This document shows positions 48,196 through 59,489 of a stretch of 64,000 nt of DNA, one piece after another (the stretch's first letter is position 1; every line of letters starts with the position of its first letter). Under the pieces are notes generated by a model. That model was not told the origin of the DNA, did no database searches, and saw nothing but the letters and a program-made list of their open reading frames with translations. The DNA comes from Coprinellus micaceus. Taxonomy: Eukaryota > Basidiomycota > Agaricomycetes > Agaricales > Psathyrellaceae. Made by a program: the position numbers and the translations under genes. The DNA lies in NCBI GenBank assembly GCA_951394405.1, contig OX596334.1, forward strand, positions 1,798,001-1,862,000, given 5' to 3'.

Positions 48196-49692
48196 GGTGG
48201 TTTTTGTGTGGTGTGGGTGTGGTGAAAATGGGTGGGAGAACCTGTCTCGAAGATATGAATTCGTAAAAGGGGCTTATAAACCAGGCGATGGCCAGTCGCA
48301 AAATATAAACCGGGGAGAAAGAAGTGTGTAGAAGGGAGAAAGAGTACGACGGAGTGGTGGCAGTGGATGTGGTATTGTGATCGTTAACGCAAGGGAATCG
48401 GAGGGAATAACAGGGTAGAAGTGGTGGTTCGACGACGACAGATAGAACAAGCACTGAGCAACACACGACGAAGTAGGCGTTCTGCAAGCAACTACACGAC
48501 CACCAGGGTCTTTGAAATGAAAGAAGAGTAAAAGGGGGGTGGTGGAAGCTGGAGAAAGCTGGGAGACTCCTGTTTGTAGAGGTGGAGGGACTATATAGAG
48601 GCTCACAGGTCGAAGGAGTTTCGCCTGCCAGGCCGAAACCGTATGGTTGCTCCTCTGCAGGGATGGCGTCATTGAGGTGTAGAGGGGCTTAGGTTCCTTA
48701 CACTGGATAATGGCAGGGGGGATTTTGATATGGCGTAGAAGTCTCGCAGTGCCCATACATGTGACTCTCGGTTTCACCCCTATCCCCCATTTAAGCGCCC
48801 AAGGAAGCGCCCATCAGAAGAGGGCATGGTGGACACGGCGAGGGATTGGGCCTGGGCCGCCGGTGTCCGCACAGGGTCTTACGGGGTCCACTTCTAAATC
48901 TGAGGATGGAGGACGGTAGCGATGTCGTGGGAATTGGCCGTCGTATCGGTACGCCAAGACCAAAATGCGGGGAAGGTTGGTAGGTCGCGACCTCACCCCT
49001 CTCGTACCTTTCTGCCAGGACTGAGTTGGGGCGCGACCGACAGAATGATCCACCAGATTATAGGTCCTGAGAATGCACGCTTTTGCATCTGCAAAAATAT
49101 GTGTGCGGTGCTTTGGGGTTTATAAATGACGAAAATGGGGAGGCCTGGGCTGGACGTGCCGCAAGAGGATTGAAAAATAATCGGCGAAAATAGAAAATGG
49201 AAAGGAAGGAAGTATAGCCCCCTGACTGAACGTGATCAAAGCCGACCCTCCGATGATCCTATATCGAGTAAACGGCCCACTGGGAAAGCATCCACAGTGG
49301 ACGTCCAAGGGCTGAAGCAGCACGGTCGAAGGAACGTGAATGTACATGTTGTGGCTAGGAGCAGGCCTCCTGACCACTCTCAGGCTGTGGCGAATACCCA
49401 AGGCCATCGATACGCAAAGCACTGCGCTGCGACGGCTTGATAAGCGCCGTTGGTCACGATTTTCCCAGGCTTTTGGCATTTATCGAGGTCGCTGGTCTAT
49501 CGTCTCGCTACCAACTTTTTTACCCTCACGAGTCCCAAAGGCTTCCCCGATCCTCGGGGCTTCGCGCCTCCCCTGCATCTACATCGGTAACATAGTCCTT
49601 GCGACCTGCGCGCTTTACACAAAGTGGCAATTGCTTGAAGGCTATCCCTAAAACCGGCGTTTCCTCTGCCTCAACTCAAGCGTGCTCTAATC
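48196..49692. other. 1.5-kb intergenic stretch, octamer pair
   Basis: No firm gene. Two AAGCGCCC copies lie 4 bp apart at 48793-48800 and 48805-48812, about 600 bp upstream of the secreted protein's start. The second starts a 16-nt sequence repeated exactly at 50867. The short open frames on both strands (for example 49340-49651) show no motifs. Confidence 0.35.
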
Positions 49693-50677
49693 ATGGGAGA
49701 TGATGTTTTCTGGCGCTCGCCAAAGGCCCCGGAAGACCTCCCTACTCTCGATGACATAGTCACAGCTTGTCAAATATCTGGCTTCAACCGAAACGGGGTC
49801 GCTCTCCTTGTCGCAGGCCAACCTCAGTTCTGGGTAAAATACAACTTTTGTCCTGGTATGAGAGGGGAGGGGCTCACTCAGGCTCACGTCGCCGAGATCG
49901 TGAACGCCGACCCTATGCCTGTCGTTCGTATTCCGGACGTCTACCTTATCTTCTGTCGCGGGGGGATCACGTATATCGTCATGGAACTCGTGGAAGGGAA
50001 GACGATCGGAAAGCTCAAGTCGAAAACGGGCACCTACGAAAAAGAACACATAGCGGCCGTAGTTGCTGCTGTTCAGCGCCTTTTACAGATCAAGATGCCT
50101 GCAGGTACTGCTCCAGGTCCCATCGGCGGCGGACGTATTGGACATGACCTCTTCGAGGAGTGCTTGTCGACCCTCACGTACCCTACAGTCGGAGATCTTG
50201 AGGACCACCTCAATCGGGTATGTCTTCCTCCATTACTCTTGGTATCTCGCGTTCGCTAAATTCCCTGCAAGGTTCTTCGCTTCGTAGAAGCCAGATGTCG
50301 GGTCAATTTCAAGGACGAGACCACAGACGGTCTAGTCCTCTGCCCATCCGACCTCCACGACTCCAACTTCATGATTGACAGCACTGGGGCTCTATGGGCT
50401 ATCGACTTCGGCCGCACAAGCTTCCTGCCGCCGTCCTTCATGTACTATTCATTGAAGTTGTTGTGGACACCCTTTGGGATCCGCGTAGCACGTCTTCTCC
50501 AGCACCCGCCGTCTGAAAACTTCCGAGCGATGGATATTGCGGGAGGCCAGTTCGTTATCTTCAGCGGTGGTAATTCTCTCCGTAAGTAACTGTGCTCAAC
50601 ACTACCTGGCTTCGTGGTGCTCACCGTCAGCTTGGGCAGGTGCACCATCAAACCTCCTAAAGCCAGGCGGGAACTAG
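49693..50677 (+). CDS. Aminoglycoside-phosphotransferase-like kinase (APH family)
   Basis: Starts at ATG 49693. It is a small kinase of the APH/choline-kinase type found in many copies in basidiomycetes, with unknown natural substrates. The N-lobe includes GVALLVAGQPQFWVKYNF and the hinge IVMELVEGKTIGKL. The catalytic loop reads CPSDLHDSNFMID, with Asp and Asn in the expected places but Ser replacing the usual Gly before Asp. It is followed by ALWAIDFGRTSFLP, containing the metal-binding DFG. An intron (about 50219-50271) joins LEDHLNR to VLRFVEARCRVNF. A further intron near 50580 likely replaces the stop at 50589 and gives PWAGAPSNLLKPGGN, ending at 50677. About 275 residues. Confidence 0.7.
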
Positions 50678-51127
50678 AACGACGGCTGCAAGTGACAGTG
50701 GCTTCAACCAGCGAATCGTGAAACGTCCTTCAGACGGCAGCGTCCCGAGTGAAGGATGCGAGCCTGTGAGAGCTTTGTAGATAGGTGGAGAGCGCCGCCA
50801 TTGGGTGATAAAGTGCGCATCTCGAGCGGAGGGTTGGGGTGGTGGCGTTTAATTCGAGCAGGTGACAAGCGCCCATCAGAAGCGGGAATAATCCCATTCT
50901 GCCAAGGCATAGGCACCGGCGTTTACATGCATCGAGGATCTACGGCATTCACCTCGATAACGTGGGGTTGGTGCGATATACCGCGTATCGTGGGTTCCGA
51001 TGGTCGGAAGCACGGGCTGGCTAAGGGGGGCTAAGGGGGTATAATGAACGTACTCTATGGCGGGGGAAAATGCAAGCACAGTTCTGACGGACGTAGATGG
51101 AGGGTGAGTGTCTGCAACACGCCGAAT
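50678..51127. other. Intergenic, octamer copy
   Basis: No gene seen between the convergent APH-like and thioesterase genes. AAGCGCCC at 50867-50874 starts the sequence AAGCGCCCATCAGAAG, which is identical over 16 bases to 48805-48820. Confidence 0.35.
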
Positions 51128-52537
51128 CTACCGAGGATGCAATCGACCCGGTTTCACGTTGCGGACCCGAGACAACAGAATATCCAGAGCCTCCTTCGGC
51201 GGCTCGTCCTTTCTCAGTTCATCGTAATTGTACCACACAAGCGTCTCCTTGGAATGGGTGACGAACTTTCTTTGAGCAAGTGAGTATGCAGAGCCGGTCA
51301 CCTCGAATGTCGTGGTATCGTTGCTCGAAAGCGGAAGTGGCGCATAGCCGATGAGGAGCTGTGAAGATATCCCGATCAGAGAGTGCTTAGCTGAGGGAGG
51401 AAAGGCGAGGGGCGAGAGAGGCAGACTTGGCTCACGGTATCAGGAAAGGTAACGGGTCGTCTAAATTGAATCTCCATGGTCTTGAGAATCAAGGAGAGGC
51501 CTTTGCCGCGAATCATGTTCTCTACCTGTCCTTGTCCGCCCCACTCCTCGCCGAGGGACATCATCCATTGGATGCGTGCCTAGACGGAGTTTCATCAACA
51601 TCAAGTGTCAACCTTCAAAATGTTGGGGAACTCACAGATTCAAAAAAGCGGGCTGGGTGCAATCGTCATCGTGAGGTACAAAACAGATTGCAAGTGTTAC
51701 CTACCGTATCTCACGTTGTTGACGTGTCTGCAGGATGGTTGTAAGTCTGGACTCGGGTTGGAAGGGAACGCAGCACCTACTGGAACGGGTCCTGGTCGCC
51801 CCAGGCAATGTGCTGCTCCCGAAAGGAGGTGGGGTCGAACCCATCTTCCAACAAGACAGCCCTCGCATCGGCGAGAGCAACGGTGCGATCAAAGTCTGTA
51901 CCAGCAGTAGAGAAACAGGCTGCTTTGAAGCATTTACGGGGACTAGAATGGCCACGTTGTGAGGCCTAGATAGTGAGGTAAAGCAGGATATCAGTTGCCT
52001 TGGTGCTATGAATCAATACCTTGGAAACAATACCTTGCCCAACGCGCTTTTAAAGGGCAACGTTCTCGACAACATTGGTCGGGACCAAGCACCACGCGGT
52101 GGGCGCTCAGCTTGTTTGTCCCACGGGGCTCTACGGGGCTCCGGTCAAACAGCTCACAACAGCACCCCAGATTTGAGATTTCTGGTGACTCAACACTGAG
52201 CGGGTCTGGGAGTACTCGGCTTCCGTCTCCTCCTCTGATATCCGCCATTTTGAGGGTTCTCATGGGCGGGTAAAGTGGTGCATTTGATATGAAGGTACGC
52301 TCGGAACAGTACCTTCGAGAACAGACCTGGCTGAACTTCAGGCGCCCAGCTTGGCAAAGCCACATTATCCTTGGCTACCCCGCGATTGCTTTTTTGAAGA
52401 ATGTAGACAACGGCGACCGATGCGACGAGCGGTAGATTCCCATCTGCATGTGGGGGGATACCCTCTTTTCGAAAGGCCATGTGAACGAGAGCGTCCGCGA
52501 GGCTTCGTGGGACTCTGCTGTCGAGGGCTGCACGCAT
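51128..52537 (-). CDS. Hotdog-fold thioesterase, many short exons
   Basis: A member of the fungal 4HBT-type acyl-CoA thioesterase family. Clear exons in order are: TVALADARAVLLEDGFDPTS, FREQHIAWGDQDPFQ (near 51800-51890), HVNNVRY (near 51700), MMSLGEEWGGQGQVENMIRG, GKGLSLILKTMEIQFRRP and VTFPDTV (to 51430), and finally LLIGYAPLPLSSNDTTTFEV to a stop at 51128. The D-x-x-x-HVNNVRY block is the active-site motif of this family. The N-terminal part is less sure: the frame from ATG 52537 has PLVASVAVVYILQKSNRG and NVALPSWAPEVQPG, which resembles the usual hydrophobic N-terminal segment. Exons between about 51895 and 52190 were not resolved. Introns are short, so no single long frame exists. Confidence 0.6.
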
Positions 52538-52846
52538 CCTTGCTCAATACTTCTCTATGAAAAAGATCAAGCCACCAGGAATGTGATACTTGACAGCAGG
52601 ATCTGGCTTGCCCCCTTCGATAAATGTAGCCACATGTTCCCCGCATCCTCGAACTCATGGTGCAAGCGTGATACCGAGGCTCTCACGATATCAACGCCCC
52701 TGGCCGGGACCTATGCACGTGCGAGATAAATCTGATCTCCCGGCGTTCAAGTTTTGGGCGTGTATATCTAGGAAGAGGCGAATGGACCCCGTTCTCGGGA
52801 TTTGACCTCATCTCTACCTCGATCTTCCTCTCCCCCACCGGCCACG

Positions 52847-54350
52847 ATGGTTGCAGTCACCCTCCACAACACGATAGGAGCGTTGGAGGTTGGAGTGCTT
52901 GTAGCTGTCTTCCTTTTCGGCATTGTCAGTCTCCAGATGTTTTACTACGTTGAGACATTTGGGGCCGATGACCGCAAGACATTCCGTGCCATGGTGAGTC
53001 TCTTCTCTCCATGGCCTTTCGAACGTTCGTGCTAACAGAAAATAGGCTGCGGCTGTATGGTGTGTATTTCCTCTCGATGAAGCCTCTCAATCCATCTGAA
53101 CTCATTCTAGGGTCCTTGAGCTCGCTCACACTATGTGCATATGCGCAGAGCTGTACCGGGGCACGGTCGTCTTGTACGGGCGGATGGATCTGTTCGTGAA
53201 CTATCCGTTTATGGGGGCTGCGACCATCCTCAGCGGCTTTATTACCTGGATTGTTCATGTGAGCCGAGCCCCCCCACTCCTGCTCTTGTCGCTTCGCATC
53301 TCACGTCGTTTCCAGATATTCTTCTGCCTGCGGGTGTACAAAGCACTCCCAAACCCCCTGCGGTACATTGGCCCTGTTTGTGCCATGGCGACTACCCTTC
53401 GCACCATCGGGGGAGTATACCTCGGTACCCGCATCATCATGGCCGAGACCCTTGCAGAATATCAGGCGGCGAACGGATGGCTGGTTTCTGCCACCCTAGC
53501 AGGCGGCGCAGCAATTGACGTGATCATTGCTATCTCTATGGTTCACTTCCTTGTTTCCAAGAAGCAGACGGGATTGGGACAGTACGTTATTCGATCCTTT
53601 CTTCCCAGTAGCGGGTCCTCATCTTTCCCATCTAGCGTTGCAAAGCTTGTTGACCGCCTTGTGGCGTATGCGATTCGTACCGGCGTCCTTACTAGGTACG
53701 AGCCCCGAATTTACAAACTTTCTTTTGAGTAACAATCTCTCCTAGCATCACAGCGATAACCGTACTTGTTCTTGTGAGTTTTAGGACCTTTTCTTCGAAT
53801 CTTCGTGACGCTCATTGGGCTACAGTTTCAAGCCATGGGCCACAATTTCGTCTGGGCTGGGTTTTACGTTGTTCTTGCGAAAAGTGCGTTCTCTGGCTCT
53901 CTCCCCGAATAATACTGACAGGCACGCACTAGTGTACTCAAACTCCTTCTTCTCCGCGTGAGTAGCGTATCCCTTCCGTAAAACTCCCCACGCTCACCAG
54001 CTGCCCGTATCCAGGTTGAACGAGCGGGAACGCCTCAGAAGCGCCATCGCCAGTAGCTCTGCCGATGCCGACTCGCGTATGCTGGGAAAGAACAGAAGTG
54101 CCGTCGACCCCACCGTAAGTTTTCTTCACCCTTTGTAGGCTAATCATCACGAGTAAACTTCCTTCCTTCCAACAGAACTTCCGCCGTCGCGCTGGCCCCG
54201 AGATCTCTATCGAAATGAAAACTACGGTGATACACGATGACGTGAGTTTTACAGGCCGCCCCTTGCTGCAATAGCACTGAAATAGCCTCTCGTCGTATTT
54301 CTCAGGAGGAGAACTTGAAGCATATACCGTACGATGGTCGGCGCCTGTAG
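52847..54350 (+). CDS. DUF6534-type seven-helix membrane protein
   Basis: An integral membrane protein of the Agaricomycete DUF6534 family, whose role is unknown. From ATG 52847 the sequence reads MVAVTLHNTIGALEVGVLVA and VFLFGIVSLQMFYYVE (helix 1), VLELAHTMCICAELY, FMGAATILSGFITWIVHIFF, RIIMAETLAEYQ, AAIDVIIAISMVHFLVSKKQ and SITAITVLVLFQAMG, then HNFVWAGFYVVLAKMYSNS. The cytoplasmic tail has SALNERERLRSA and ends HIPYDGRRL at 54350. At least seven short introns break it up. The layout, including the SALNxRE motif after the last helix, is typical of the family. The next three genes are also multi-pass membrane proteins but of a different family. Confidence 0.75.
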
Positions 54351-55064
54351 CACTCTCTGAGTGCTCTACGAAGTACTGTACATACTATATGTAATTTATA
54401 TCTTATATATACCCATTCATTGGTCTATAGAACCTCGTCGGGGAGGTAACAGCAAGGGCGGCGAGTAGGCGAGGCCTGTCCAGCCTCATGGGGGTTCATG
54501 CGGTCTGGCAGCCACGCGGTCTGACTTCGACTCAGATGGTACCCACAACTGTTGCTCACCTTCCTTTCATCAGGACATATGGGCTTGTGGCATGGGTACT
54601 TAGCTGTGCTTGGTGCAACGGGGGTACAACTGAGCTCTAAATTTATTTCTATCCGCCCAGCTCCACGCTGGGCCCGAAGACGATTTCTTGCTTCTAAATG
54701 CACCGCTTTCTCGAACGCAAGTCTTCCATTTCGTCATGAGCGCTGATCTTGAGATGTTCCCTTGCAATCTTCAGCAGAAGACGACGAAGCACAAGAGAGC
54801 ATAAACATATGAAGCGAAAGGGTCGGATTCTCGTTCCAAGTAGTTCCGAGATCATCCAATCCTCGCCTGAATTGGCGCCCCACACAAAACACGGCGCTTA
54901 ACTGTCAGTTGTGGTGGGAATCCCCCAGCTGCCTTGTACTTCCGACTAAAATCCGTGATTTACTTTCCTAGCATATGCTAACACCGAAGTCTAGGGCACA
55001 CGACACTCGTTAAAGGGTACCAATACCGTGCCGATGGAACTATGAAGGTGGGGGAATAACAAGG
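54351..55064. other. Intergenic between convergent genes
   Basis: No supported gene. A related sequence, GGCGCTTAACT, lies near 54888 and also near 24309. Otherwise I see nothing in this stretch. Confidence 0.35.
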
Positions 55065-56608
55065 TCAATTAGAGGTGCACCATACTACCAGGAAGAGCAT
55101 AAGCACCATAGGTAGCATGAAAAGAGCCAGAAGAAGAAGGTATCCCACTTGTGCAAAGAACAGAGTGAACACGGCATACCCTAACACCTCCCAGAGATCG
55201 AAAGCGTCCCCCATACCTTCTCCATAGTCATCTTCTGGTGAATTGAGCTGCGCCCACAAGGACCGCATTGATAGAAGCCATGAGACCGTCCACCCGGCCG
55301 CAATAGCATAGAGTAGAGGTTCTGCGTCAAGAACTAGAAGGTATACGGCCACTGCGATAGCGACGATTAACACTGTGGATGGGTAAGAAATATTGAATGA
55401 AGAAATAAGGCGACACTGACATGTGGTTAATGTCTTTACTGCCACAGTCCACCCCCCGGGCGAGGTAATTAAAAATGGGATGAAGGTCCGTCGGAGGAAC
55501 CAGCTGCTGGTAGACCGAGAGTCCACTGAGTCCATTGCCACCGCTGCTTCCTCTTCGGGATCACTCCCAGAAGTGCGGTTGAACAAGGATGATACACGCT
55601 GTGCAAGTGGGGAGCCCAACGATATGACAATGACAACGCTGGGGATCACGCCGATTCCAATACCGGTTGCAACGAATGAGACGAGCGCACAGTAGAACGA
55701 GGCCTCGCCGAATAACTTGCCCTCGTAATCAGGGTTGTTTTCTAGATGCAGTCCCTTCGCGTATGTGAAGCAGAAGGTCGTGACCCAGTGAGTGGCACAG
55801 AGCGCTGCAAGGTGCGGTGTGGTGAAAATAATCGTCGATACGAAGGTAGCTGTGTACTTTGTCAGCGCCGCTTTCCATAGTAGTAAGAAGCTCAAAATCA
55901 ACCGTACCTCCTTTGCAAAGGTCCTCGACGAAGAACCAGGACAATATTGGCACTTCAGTGTCGCTGTTTTCGTACATGCCGAGCCAGTAAAGGCTAGCGG
56001 AGGGGGGCCGGAATTTCAGAACAGGGAATCTGGACTGGATAGGCGAACCTGAACGAGTGGACATACCTTACTGTCACGATGATTCCATACACCCAATCTA
56101 CGACTCGAGGTGTTGTTGTGAAGCCTCTATAGGACAGAGCCGCCTTCACCAAGCCAAAGGAAACCGCAGAAGCAGACACCAAGATTCTGTACCCGGTGAT
56201 TAGTAGTTCCTTGTGCTTGACCACTAGGTCCAACGGCCGGTCTTCGGAATCGTACAGTGGTATTGGTATCCCAATGGCTCGGATATAGCTGACGACGTCG
56301 CCTTTGAAGAACCACGTTGGTTTCGCATCTTCACTGGCTTCGTACTTGTTTAAGAAAAAGGTACTACAAACGGAAAGTTGAAATGAGTTGGTATTCACTG
56401 TCCGTAGAATGGAAACTTACAGCAGTAGGAAAACAACCCCAATCATCCACTCGAGTATGACAGCTAGGGCCGAGTCTCCACCCGGGGCCGATGCAATGGC
56501 TTTCGCGGTTCCAAGGCCAACGGTGAGCCCAGTAACAAGCAGTCGATACGGTGTCACCTTTGGGTGCCAACGTCCCACTCGAATCAGTGGTTCGTATCCG
56601 TTATCCAT
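55065..56608 (-). CDS. Multi-pass membrane protein, local family copy 1
   Basis: I do not recognise the family by name. Two other full copies lie at 56839-58498 and 59490-61143. ATG 56608 gives MDNGYEPLIRVGRWHPKVTP followed by YRLLVTGLTVGLGTAKAIAS, matching the WHPKITPYRLLVT start of the others. Next exons read NKYEASEDAKPTWFFKGDVV, RAIGIPIPLYDSEDRPLDLV, GYRILVSASAVSFGLVKAAL and DWVYGIIVTVRY, then LYWLGMYENSDTE and FTTPHLAALCATHWVTTF. The third region adds helices (VLIVAIAVAVYLLVL, LLALFMLPMVLMLFLVVW) and ends WCTSN. I count eight or nine hydrophobic segments. An acidic/Ser loop (SGSDPEEEAAVAMDS) lies in the middle. About six exons. Confidence 0.7.
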
Positions 56609-56838
56609 CCGAAGGGGGTGCACAACGGGGCTAGAAGAATTCAAGGAGTAGGTTGAGGTATAAGTAGGCCTGGGTTATAAACCGAATTGAAAACCCTATA
56701 AAGCATTGCTGTGCGCCGCCTACGCGAATGGGCGCCCCCAGCGAAAACCCTATTGGACGGGCGGGTTGACATGGGATGCCAAGTAAAATTTAAATGAATT
56801 CAGAGTGTACATATGACACTTGTCCTGCGGACAAGGCT

Positions 56839-58498
56839 CTAGGGTGACAGGAGGCGCTCGGTCTCTTCGTCCAAGCGTTGACGCCTCTGCCTCAGAATTT
56901 CCGAGTCCCTGTATGACATAAGACGGTGTGACCCACGCGGAGCTGGGCACACGGAAGTCATGCACCAGGCCACCGCAGCGAGCGGAACCGCAACGCACGC
57001 AAGTATTACGACCCAAACAATCTTCGTCCAAAACAAAGTAAATCCGAGGTGGAATGCCACGGCAGATGGGATGTCGGACGGGTTTTCTGGCCATGGCATC
57101 GCTAGCAAGGCGCAGAGCCACGGCAAGGCCCAGGCAGAGGCGACGATGAAGCCTATGCGGCCGATGCCGTAAAGATGGAGGTATACGGTCGCCCCAACAA
57201 TGACTGACACTGTGATAGTAAGGAGGCCTTAGTGAGAGTACTAGGTCACGGGAGATCCATTGCTTACCGGCACTGAATAGTTTGATCCATGTAGAGGGCG
57301 ACAAGGAAAGCCAGCCCGGCAGGGTCGCCAACCAGGGAGGCAGACTCAGCCCGTGGAGACAGGAAGGCCTTCGAAGTCTTGCGGACCAGCTCCGCCTCGA
57401 CAAGCTTTGCATCAGCCGCAGGCCGGCGTGACAAAGCTGGACGAGCCCTGGTGTGAGCAACCATCCAAGTGATCCAAGGATGGCACAGGTCCCAGCCACG
57501 CCCGTACCGATACCCGCTCCAATGGGCGAAACCACAGAAGCTTTGTTAATAAACCTATCCAGCGACGAAAGGTAGGTGGTATTTTGAGTTTCCCAGTGTT
57601 TGTGAAACTCCTGCTGCGCATGACTGAAGCGGCTGACCGTCCAATAATGGGTTGCAAATAGGGCAGCTAGATGCACGACACAGAGGAAGTACACGAATAC
57701 TGGGAGGCGGCAAGTGTTAGAGAGCCTGCAGACTCTGTGAGAAAATGGGCGCACCTTGGTTGGAGCAGTCCCTGACGAAGAGCCACGGTATGACTGCTGT
57801 TGGGCTGTTTTCGTACATGCCCAACCAGTACAAACTGGACGAATCGGGGTGAGAGATGTCGAAGAAGGGCATCGCTCTGGCGCACCTCACGGTTATAACA
57901 ACGCCGAACACCCACTCCACGACTGTCGGTGCCGTCTTGTAGCCTAGATAGGACAGTGTCGCTTTGATCACGCCGAACGAAAGTGCCGACACCGACACCA
58001 ACATCCGGTACCTAGTGACCATGGGTCCTCTTATTCTGGGCAGGGGCTCTGAACGTTGCTCTTCACCTTCGTAGGAATACGGCCGAAGTACCAGGGCTCG
58101 AATTCCGCCGAGAAGGTCGTATCGGAAGAGCCAGTGGGGTTTCGGGTCATCGTGTGTTTCATACCGGGAGAGAAAAAAGGAGCTGGGGACACCCGCTGAG
58201 TGGCAGTCAATGCGAGTGGGGAGAAAGAGACTCACAGAAGCAGTATAATGATTCCAGAAATCCACTCGATGGTGACCGAGCAGGACGTGCCTCCAGCGGA
58301 CGTCGATGTGATAGCTTTCGCGGTGCCCAGGCCTATAGTGAGCCCGGTCACGAGCACTCGGTAGACTGTTATCCTTGGATGCCAATGGCGGCGTCGAATT
58401 GGCCAGTGAGTTGTGTGCCTCGGAGCTGGGTAGAAGTACAACTTTGCAGGCGTCGCTGAGCCAATCGTTCTGTGCGTCGTCGTAGGTAGAATCTCCAT
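56839..58498 (-). CDS. Multi-pass membrane protein, local family copy 2
   Basis: Starts at ATG 58498 (MEILPTTTHRTIGS); ATG 58528 is in another frame. The first exon has RRHWHPRITVYRVLVTGLTI and GLGTAKAITSTSAGGTS, matching the other copies. Then follow YETHDDPKPHWLFRYDLLGG, RYRMLVSVSALSFGVIKATL, VVEWVFGVVITVRCA and SLYWLGMYENSPTAVIPWLF. The C-terminal exon has YGIGRIGFIVASAWALPWL, GFTLFWTKIVWVVILACVAV and ends EETERLLSP at 56839, a longer charged tail than copy 1. It lies tail to head behind copy 1, on the same strand, only about 230 bp away. About six exons. No family name or function is known to me. Confidence 0.7.
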
Positions 58499-58749
58499 GG
58501 GGGCCGCACGACGGCTTGTAGGCGTTGCATTTTGACAGGGCACGGGAGGATAGAGCTGAAGGCGAGATATACCCTGGGGATGCTGTACATGCTATGTACA
58601 GGGGGAGCCCGTTCCGTCCAAAAATGCGAGACGAGAATGCCCCAGGCTTGCAACCTAGCCCGCCTGTACCATATACGAGGGTGTCCTATTCTGTCCTCTG
58701 GGCGGTTTAGGGCGAATAGCGACGGGGCCGAACGACAGCACGCCTGAGC

Positions 58750-58930
58750 CCATTAGATAGTGATACTACGCGCGATTGTGGTTGAGGAAGTTGGAGCCAA
58801 TCCGAGGTCGATGCGGCGATCCTCTCTGTGCCTAGATGGAGGGTCAGTGTGGTGACCAAGAGTCGGTCGAGCAATATCCGAGGACGCCAACGGTCAGATT
58901 CGCCTGTTGTAGGTCGCCAAGTCGAGACCA
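58750..58930 (-). pseudogene. Decayed copy of the local membrane-protein family
   Basis: On the minus strand, SDRWRPRILLDRLLVTTLTL and HLGTERIAASTSDW align with WHPKITPYRLLVTALTI and GLGTAKAVASTSDG of the intact copies. Downstream, the next bases still resemble the 'SATSVTIEWVTG' stretch of the plus-strand copy but are frame-shifted and reach stops. Only the first-exon region is recognisable; the rest of the gene is missing. It lies between copy 2 and the divergent plus-strand copy, so it is a relic of one more duplication. Confidence 0.65.
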
Positions 58931-59489
58931 CCACTTGCTGTGAGGAACTGCGGAGAGCAGGAAGGAGAGGGTCCGCGATTCAGAGTCAAGATTCCGTAAT
59001 TGTGGCATTGTCGAGAGGTGAAGGATCCGGTTGACAGTGTTTTGGCAGGGCCGCCGCCATCGAGACCAGTCCCTTCCGTCAATTGCAGTGAAATTGAGCG
59101 CTCCAGGCTCTTGTCCAGCCGGCAATGTGTCACTGGAGGGAGGGGGGCATATACCCCGACAATATAGGTACCAGTGACGGTACGCTCGGCGAGAGACCGT
59201 CTAGGCGATGCTTGGGTCGAGGTTCAAGTTGCAAACTCAATAGAGTTGGGTTGGCGCCGCGTTCTTTGCACATGTTATGATCCAAGGTCCAAGGCTTCGA
59301 CATCCACCGTGAGCTGCCGTTACTGGCACCGACCTTCTGCTCCCGCTCACTCATGGCGACGGGAGTGATGGCGCCCCTGACAGTCTCCCTCAGCTTCGAT
59401 GTTTATCAACCAAACGAGTTCACCTTCACAGCACCATGGCGAACGACCACAGCATCCTCAAGCCCTGCTCTTCACTTCCTGACTGAATC
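58931..59489. other. Intergenic, promoter of the plus-strand copy
   Basis: No gene is supported. This stretch separates the relic from the plus-strand family copy and should contain its promoter. Confidence 0.35.
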
